Shown: positions 57,006 to 64,000 of the stretch, piece by piece
Layout of the letters: the number at the start of each line of letters is the position of its first letter
How positions within the stretch are numbered: the first letter of the stretch is position 1
Source of the DNA: Annona cherimola
Taxonomy: Eukaryota; Streptophyta; Magnoliopsida; Magnoliales; Annonaceae
DNA length: 64,000 nt
NCBI GenBank assembly: GCA_030490835.1
Contig: CM059971.1
Coordinates: 126,698,564-126,762,563 of the forward strand
Reading direction: 5' to 3'
The notes under the pieces: model-generated
Told to the model about the DNA's origin: nothing
Databases searched by the model: none
Seen by the model: the letters and a program-made list of their open reading frames with translations, nothing else
Position numbers and translations under genes: made by a program

Positions 57006-58280
57006 ATATCCCTACTTACAAAATGTGAGACGATTCGGAATCTTCAGATCCCTAAATATGAAGTATTATTGTCTATTATTTGAGGCGTTTGCAGCCGTTT
57101 CGCATGAGGAGGCGGTGCAGTGACTCATGCCGATCAGCGGCCAGGAAGACCCCACCGTCAGCCATTCACGTGCAGCGAGTGGGCGTCCATGCGGAAGAAA
57201 CGAATCAGCAGAGCGCTCTCTCTGTCTCCGACGTCTGGGTAAAACTCAATCCGAACCGTACATCTATCTAAAAACGCCCTACGAATCAAACTACTAGAAC
57301 GGAAATTTTGGAAGCTTCAGACTGAAAAAATCGTCCACAGTTGATCTACTGGGGACCGTCCACCGCCTCCGGATTGCTCGTTTCCGGTTTTTTTGGATCC
57401 GAAGGTTTGCAGCATTTCCATTCTCCGCATTGTACTATGTGATCTGCTTGAGTAATCTAATCTTCTTGGCAGGCCCCGCACCGGCCATTTGATGATGCAC
57501 GCGCATCCAGGAATTACTTAATGATGCGCTTGGGTCGAATAAAAAGGCGGAGAACAAATGTCAGTAAAATGGAAAACTGGACCATGACTTCTCTATCAAG
57601 AAGCGGAACTAATTTCAAATTTTCAATTATAGTATAATGGGGATTTTCTTGTGGACCATTAAAGAATTATCGAAAAATTGGGGATTTTTTTTTTTTTTTG
57701 TCACTACGGAGATCTAATACTATTTTAATTCAAAGATCGTATCCATGGATTGCTTTTAGGAACTTGGGTGGTTGGAGTAACAGCTGCCTCACTTGTAGAA
57801 ACATGGAATTCCGGAGCATCACGCTTCCCATTTCGGTTTCAGCTACGTGTTTTTGTTCTTTTCGAAGATCTCAGATACTATGTTGCCGAAAGGCGAAAGC
57901 GTTACGGGCCTTACAGCACTCCGCCTCCGAGCCTGATGATCCATCCTTTGATTTTGAGCATCAAAATTAACACTTCATCGGTGGATCCAGGCACTTGCTC
58001 CAATTTCCAATACACTAGCCTCAGATTGCCATTGCTGTTGGAAAAGATGCAAGAAGCCCGAATATGATGAAAAAATGTAATGATATAACTGAAAATTTTA
58101 AAAAAGTATATTAGAAATTGAGAATTTTGGATTATTTTAAACAAAAATGTAAAAGTGAGAATAAAAGAGTACACCTGGAAAGTGTAAAAGTAAAACGGAA
58201 AATTTGAGGGAAAAGGTTTTAAACTTGATAAAGAGATATGATATGATGGAAATGAAGTAGTGATAGTAGAGAAATTAGAT
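57006..58280. other. Spacer, no gene recognised
   Basis: 57080-57560 and 57720-58060 are less AT-rich. Open frames at 57698-57970 and 57750-58067 (plus strand) have no domain I recognise and no supporting splice or start context. From 58060 it becomes AT-rich repeat-like DNA. Confidence 0.35.
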
Positions 58281-58284
58281 AATT

Positions 58285-58530
58285 AAGATGTTAAAGGTGC
58301 ATTGGGACGAGAATTTAGAATGAGATCAAGCTGGAATGAGAATTTGTGATAAAAATGTATTAGGAATAGGTATGTATTGGGAATAGGTAAAGATGTATTA
58401 GAAATGAGCAAAAGTGTATCAGAAATAAGTAAAAGTGCATTGACAAATGTAACATTTCTCAACTGACTCTGAAAAGGTGTGATTTTTTTATTTTTAACTT
58501 TTACATGTTCCCAAACAAATCCTTTGTATC
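58285..58530. mobile_element. Short-iteration MITE (third copy, about 21-bp units)
   Basis: Between GGTGCATTGGGACGAGAAT and TGTTCCCAAACAAATCC lie about four units of TGTATTGGGAATAGGTAAAGA type with a 21-base period. The same motif occurs at 30065-30290 and, inverted, at 40395-40590. Confidence 0.65.
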
Positions 58531-58812
58531 TACTTATCATAAAATCCATTTGCTTTGTATATGACAACTGGCTGAATAATATTATTAATTTTCCTTTTTA
58601 AGAAATGAAATTATGCAATTGATTGCTTTGACATGTTGGTGTGACCTGTTATTTTTATTTTAAAATAACAATTGTTCTAAAAAAAAAGATCAAAACCATT
58701 TATCTTATTCATCATACGTATCTATTTATAACGTTAAAAACACATATCTATTTATAATGTCAAAAACACATTATATATACTTTTCTATGTTATATATTCA
58801 TTTTCAAAATTT

Positions 58813-59090
58813 AAGGTATGTTTGGATAAAATAAAAACTTTTCACTTTTTACAATTGTCATATTTTTAATTGTTTATTATACTTTTTATGTAATTATTTT
58901 ACATTTCAATTGTTTTTATATAATTAATCGTACAACTAACTTATCTATTTTAATTTTTTCTCTTTACTTTTCACCATTATTTCGATGATATCACATTAAT
59001 TACATCATTTCAAAAAAAATTATACTAAAAATTTTTAATCCAAAAATTTTATCACCTTCCAAACGCATTCTTAATAAATTTCATATGCGA
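58813..59090. mobile_element. Tourist-like MITE
   Basis: Ends are AAGGTATGTTTGGATAAAAT and ATCACCTTCCAAACGCATTCTT. The interior AAAACTTTTCACTTTTTACA and TTTTTCTCTTTACTTTTCACC is shared with other copies. Confidence 0.65.
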
Positions 59091-60125
59091 ATTTTAACAC
59101 CAAATATTTTAGAATACTTACGCTGTATTTAGTATATTCAAGTAAAATTCATCGCAATGTGATACTAATCGTTTCAACTAATTGTCTTTTCAAAAGTGGA
59201 TACAAAATGAAACCATCATAATGAAAATCATCAAATTATAAGTTAACTCTAAAAATGATGAATATCTTTTATAATATATAAGTTTCTAATTAATGTAATT
59301 TTTTTAATCATGTCACCTACCTTAGATGATCAAATGTCTGATGGTAGTGTCCTCAACGGGAGAAATAACGACATTACTATCCCTACCCAACATTATCTAA
59401 ATCTCTCACTTACACTGCTTTACATGTACTATGTTAACCACTTAAACATCTAAGCGGTGACATTAATGTATCATAGACAAATGCACATGAATAATGAATG
59501 GTGTCAATGCTTTGTATGTAAAATATATATATATATATACACTCGAAAATGGACAAAGGAGCCGGTTGCTGGACTGCATTCGATGGATACCCGCGGTTGT
59601 GTTTGAATCTTTTGATAATTTGTTGAAGCAAAGAGGATATCATCTTGTGAATTTATCATTTATATTCTGGTTAGTTTGGCCGATAAAATTTGTGTCGTAG
59701 TTGTTCCCTCTTTTCAAAGTGTTGTTTAGTTAAAGCAAAACAATATGGGCCAACATGCAATATCACGAAACCTCAAAACCAAATTTGCATACGGTGGAAA
59801 CAATACTATTTCATTTGGGACAATATTTTTAACCACAGAGAATAATGAAATGAATCATATTTTTTCATGCACGCAACACGGAAAACATCCTTGACGTAGC
59901 ATTTTTTTTCTATGCCTTAATGTCCTCGCACACATTAGAAACTACATGTTTGATTTTGCAAACACGAGCCCTCAAACAACAACATGGCCCAGTACAAAGA
60001 TTCACCCTCGCAAATAAATACATATGGACGGAAAAATTATGAAATATTCACATACTTGGATAGTATGTCAAGGTCCGTATGCTATACTAGAGAGATATCA
60101 ACGCAAATGCAATATTGCTATTGCA
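59091..60125. other. 3' flank of the IQD gene, nothing recognised
   Basis: This is AT-rich sequence with a TA run at 59524-59540. The IQD 3' untranslated region must lie at its right edge. No other gene or repeat is recognised. Confidence 0.4.
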
Positions 60126-62910
60126 TCACACAAAATCATGCCTTCCCCCCGGCATACCCCACTGCGAGATCCGATCCTCACTGCCAAGATCGGGGCTGTA
60201 GCCGCTACTGAACCGCCGGGTCGCCACTCGGGATCCGTTTGTCTTCGGATTCGGGCTCCTTGGTGCCTGATAGCTGCCAGGCCCACCCGCAGAGGATGAA
60301 GAATCATAGCTTGATCGCCTGACCGATGAATTCCACTGGGTCCCAGGTGAGCCCTTGTTTTTTATGGGCAAATGGGTCCGAGCCTTGGCCTTAGCTGATT
60401 GAGTAGCAGCCATATAGCTAGGGACCAGATGCCCATATTCGGGGCTGTATTCGGGTCCATCTCGGACCAACGGGCTGTACATATGCCTGTTCGCGGCCTG
60501 GTCCACCGTGTATCGGCCAGAAGGCCTTAGAATGTCCACCTCGGCTGTCTGCTCTGATCTGTCATCGGTGTGGGAGCTATCCGGCAGCGCCGAGTACCGG
60601 GGTTGCCAGGGCTGAGACGACATCCACCTGTCAAGCCAGTTCCAGCCCCATTGCCGTGTATCCGAATCCGATTGCCACATCTGATGTTGTTGTTGCTGTT
60701 GCGGCTGCTGCTGAGTAGCAACAAGCCCATATGAGTAAAAAGCCATTCCCATATTCCAGCATCATGAAGTTTAACATTTTGTGTTGCGTTCCCCTTGAAT
60801 TGAATTTTTAGAAAGCTATCCGGACAGCAAAAATAGTTAAGGTGCAGTCCAAATTGGGGACCATGATTTGGACGGCTCCTTCGGTTGACACCTAAGCCAT
60901 GTGCGTCCATATCAGCAATCAGCTTCTGCCACGGCAGCAGAGTTCACCATTTTATCCCTATACAAGGGAACCATGATTTGGACGGCTCCTTCGTTCAAAG
61001 TGACTATATTTGAACGGGCCAGCCCACCCTTGTGAATCGAATCACTAAGCTTAGGCCCACATCGACTATTTTACCATAGGAATGGACTAAGCAAATGCTT
61101 CTCACCTTAAAAAAAACTATTTATAATATATATATATATTTTTTTTCATACACTTATTTGTCTGAATATATTTAACATGTAAATAAGTTTTATCATTTTT
61201 TAATATAAACGTATATTTTTTTGAGATTTTTAAATACTTCTATCTTTAAAAATCTCAAAAAATTGTATACACATATCTAAAAATGATAAAACTTAGTTTA
61301 TATATTAAATACACTTAGATAAACAATTATACGAAGAAAAAATAATAAAAAAATTATAAATGAGTTTTTTTCAGGTGGACTGAAGGAGACATTTTCTTGA
61401 GCTAAGAGGATCACTTTTCATTTTATGAAAATATCTATTTTTTAAATTTTAAATGTGCTTGTTAATTGTTATTCCGCATGAAAATCACGTAAATTAAAGT
61501 GTAAAGGTGGGCGTGTGTGCAGAGCGTATACCTGGTGCGTGTAGGCATACGCCAGTGCTCTCTCCCGTTGGATCACAGCATCATGCCTTCTTTGAGAGTG
61601 GGCCCTCATCATCTCCGTCCTCCCAATGTCCATCTCCGTCTCCTTCTTCGCGTTCACGTGTCGTCTTCTCAGCACTCCTTCCCCCACCTTCTTCTCCTGC
61701 GCTAGCTGCAGCCTTCTCGACCGCACCCTCGCCTGCACCCGCACCAGCGCTTGCATGCATCGCATCGTCATCTGCGCCTGCTTCCGCACGTTGTGGCCCC
61801 GCACCAGCGCCTGCAACCGGACCAACCCCCTCAATGCGCGGAGAGCGCGTCGAGCCTACGTTAAGCAATCAAGCAAAGCATCAGCCATCGTGCATGTCAG
61901 AAACAAAATCTGCTTTTCCAAGCGTCGGTAACCTACAGCCAATTGCATCACGACATGCGGTCCAGCGCAACAACCGCACAAACTGCTGCGGCCCACCAGT
62001 CGTTTCGGTTGCTGCACGACCAGTGTCGTGCACCTGCCTGCGTCTCTCATCCTTTCTCTTTAGAGAGAAGGGACGTGTAACATGGTAATCAAGGACTATT
62101 TATTGCGAAAGTGAATCTCGACCGTTAACCATAAGCTACCAGTGCAACAGAAATAATACCAAAAAGAAAAATCCTAGCCATCCGTTGCTAAAAGCATGCA
62201 GCTGATCCGGACGTTTCATCTGTCACAGGAATAATCGGAACATATTGGTAAATATCCACATAATCAGGAGTACGGATCATGATGAACGGTATGGATCAAA
62301 CAGTGCACGCATCTCCAAATTCCAGCAGCTAACAAGCACGGCAAGCAAACCTTCCGAATCGGACATTCTACTTCCAGAATCAGAATCTGATACGGTATGG
62401 ATAGGGATTCCCGCCAACAACGTACCAGGTATCCTCTGTAATGCGACTGAATACAGATGGCGGCCCTCTCCTCCTCTGACTGGCGCCGATAGCCGGCCAG
62501 CCGCACCACTTTTGCGGCCGCCTGGGCTGCCGCAACAGCCGCCTCCGCCGCCGCTGCAGTCGCCACTGCGACGGCGAAGGCATGCTTCTGATCTTCGATT
62601 GTTGGAGAATCCGACGCGCTCTCCCCGTTTGCGACGTCCGGCGGAATCTCGCCGGGGAAGTGATCGAGCGACATTATCTCCGGCGCGTCCGGGTGCTGCC
62701 ATTTGTCGCTATTCTCCTTCTGCAAAGCAGAAACCATCATCGGACGGAAATACAGAAAAAGAGCGACCGACGGAGGGCATTTTCGTCATGAAAAGAAGGG
62801 TAGCTAGCGATACTCACACTCGTTTTCTTCTCCTGCTGCTGATCCTTGGAGTTGGAGGAGGATTTGAAAACCTTCTTCACCGTCGTAAACCATCCTCCTT
62901 TCTTCCCCAT
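60126..62910 (-). CDS. IQD: IQD protein (IQ67-domain calmodulin-binding), 4 exons, 431 residues
   Basis: This is a plant calmodulin-binding scaffold protein; family members associate with microtubules, membranes or nuclei. Exons: 62910-62818, 62719-62426, 61855-61532, 60710-60126; all junctions are GT-AG in phase 0. Seen: the N-terminal [18 protein letters not shown], an Ala-rich helix ([24 protein letters not shown]), the IQ67 domain at about residues 114-180 with three IQ-type motifs ([34 protein letters not shown]), a Gln-rich segment then [10 protein letters not shown] (258-267), and a Ser-rich C terminus with [11 protein letters not shown]. Intron 2 falls between residues 16 and 17 of the IQ67 domain, the position conserved across the family, which supports the model. 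The start ATG has the context CCGATGGG... on the minus strand, expected for MGK starts. Exon 4 begins at a CAGCAGCAG acceptor, so one or two Gln may vary by splicing. Intron 3 carries an H3 MITE. Confidence 0.94.
60860..60993. repeat. 24-bp direct repeat pair in IQD intron 3
   Basis: ACCATGATTTGGACGGCTCC followed by TTCG occurs exactly at 60860-60883 and 60970-60993, 110 bases apart. Confidence 0.85.
61080..61422. mobile_element. H3-family hairpin MITE in IQD intron 3
   Basis: Inverted arms: TCATACACTTATTTGTCTGA with TTAGATAAACAATTATACGA, and AAGTTTTATCATTTTTTAAT with AAAAATGATAAAACTTAGTT. The outer part (GAGCTAAGAGGATCAC at right, CTAAGCAAATGCTTCTCACC at left) resembles the ends of 23964-24357. 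It lies entirely inside the intron 61531-60711. Confidence 0.75.
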
Positions 62911-63020
62911 CCGATCAATTATCGGCGAAATGCCGGCGATCCAGCGAGCGAATAGAGAGAAGAGGAAGCTGAGAAAGAAGAGCGAAACCTCAGCCGCCGC
63001 AATTACTCGAGAAGCAGAAA

Positions 63021-63083
63021 TCATTCTAAAAGGAGAAAGAATCTGGTGGTCGTCTTCGTCCTCGTCGTCTTCTTCTTCTTCAT
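63021..63083 (-). promoter_or_regulatory. Possible upstream ORF in the IQD leader
   Basis: An ATG at 63083 opens a 20-codon frame, Lys/Thr-rich then FFLLLE, closing at 63021, 110 bases before the IQD start. It arises from a GAA/GAC trinucleotide-rich stretch (63046-63080). It matters only if transcription begins right of 63083; a weak TATA-like GATAAATA at 63166-63173 would allow that. Confidence 0.4.
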
Positions 63084-64000
63084 GGTTGGATGGCGTCGTC
63101 TGAAGATGAGGATTGGAAAGAGATCCGTTGCGTAATAAGTGCGAGGACGCGAAGGTCGCCGGTCGTATTTATCGTCTTCACGGATTTTTCTACCCCCGGT
63201 GCTCGAAAGGCAGTTGGTGGCAGCCAATCATACCCTGACACGTATTAAAGTGGGGCTAACTTTATGCTTCCGGCTACATGCACTCGCACTGCGGATTCCC
63301 CTAAAAGCGACACTCACGTTCGTTTGTCCTCTCCTCTTCCACAAATAAAGAGGAAGTGTCCAATCCTATTAAAAAAAGAGAATAAGTATCAAAATTTTCT
63401 TTTTTTCCCCTTTTTCTTATATTTTCGGGTATTTTTTCTGTTTTCTTGCTATTTTTTTGCCCACGGAATTCTTATGGCTTTTTAGAAAAATCACATTGGC
63501 TATCATTTGGATAAAATGCAGGAATTTGGTATATTAAAAAAGTGTAGGTGAGGTAATGTCGAATGAATTTTCTACCTGAAAAAGTAAGAAAATATTAATC
63601 AACAAATTTAAATTTTTGGGATTTTTTCAAATACACCTATTACGTTTGGTCCCGGTCTTAAATATATTCGCTATGTTTTCAAATTACGAAATATGTTCAC
63701 TACATTTGTATTTGATCTCATAAATGCACATTTTATGAAAAAACTATTAGTTAGATTTCTATAAATGTCCAAAATATCCCTTTTATAAAATAATAAAAGA
63801 TAAAAGCAAAGTAGAAAGAAAATAAAATTAAGATTATATAAATTTAGAGCTCATGTGCAATTAAGTTATCAGTGAGTAATGACATTTAATTTTTCAATCT
63901 CGTTTTAAATTTGATAAACATATTAATAATTTCATATATTAACTAATAATATTAACTTATGGAATGAACATTTTTAAGATTAAATGCAAACATAATGAGT
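63084..64000. other. IQD upstream flank, then AT-rich spacer
   Basis: 63084-63360 is GC-richer and probably promoter and leader of the IQD gene. 63360-64000 is AT-rich with no gene or bounded repeat; a motif run ATTACGTTTGGTCCCGG (63640-63656) may be a MITE end. Confidence 0.4.

Noticed and set aside
57698..58067. Overlapping plus-strand open frames
   Set aside because: No domain recognised, no splice or promoter support, and two frames compete over the same bases.
1..64000. CRISPR arrays, tRNA, rRNA genes
   Set aside because: None seen. Regular short repeats here are minisatellites with no spacers, in a eukaryotic genome.

Overview
This is a 64 kb piece of a flowering-plant nuclear genome. 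The evidence is a plastid-targeted soluble starch synthase I gene, an IQ67-domain gene, a DREB-type AP2/ERF gene, DUF247 genes, a plant L1-like LINE with an RNase H domain, and dozens of miniature inverted-repeat elements (MITEs). Intergenic DNA is strongly AT-rich, while the gene exons and the LINE are much richer in GC. I cannot fix the species, or decide between monocot, magnoliid and eudicot, from the sequence alone. I recognise no tRNA, rRNA, organellar insert or CRISPR array.

Layout. 1-9.6 kb: two copies of a DUF247 gene 5' region in tandem about 7.9 kb apart, both on the minus strand. The left copy leaves the window after exon 1; the right copy is a complete two-exon gene (9287 to 6223). 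9.6-28.4 kb: a repeat-dominated desert with a hAT-like element (10.6-12.2 kb) and clusters of foldback MITEs. 28.5-29.1 kb: an intronless DREB/ERF gene. 29.3-42.8 kb: a second desert with MITE clusters, a near-perfect long hairpin at 30.46-30.84 kb, minisatellites, and a nest of MITE in MITE in TIR element at 40.9-42.8 kb. 42.8-44.6 kb: a probable solo LTR. 45.0-50.0 kb: a 15-exon starch synthase I gene. 51.1-57.0 kb: a long-TIR element carrying a 5'-truncated, frameshifted L1-like LINE. 57-60 kb: MITE-rich spacer. 60.1-62.9 kb: a four-exon IQD gene, then its GC-rich leader and upstream flank.

The host genes do not form a pathway; they are ordinary scattered plant genes. All five gene copies (DUF247 x2, ERF, SS1, IQD) are on the minus strand, and the only substantial plus-strand coding sequence is the LINE. 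The three multi-exon models were assembled by reading splice sites; every junction is GT-AG and every codon phase closes. The most unusual material is the set of foldback families (called H1, H2 and H3 here). H2 elements carry an additional compact hairpin at each end and sit in (TA)n tracts. Two coding oddities also stand out: His replaces the base-contacting Arg of the AP2 domain in the ERF, and Thr replaces the Arg of the conserved PSRFEPCG motif in the starch synthase.
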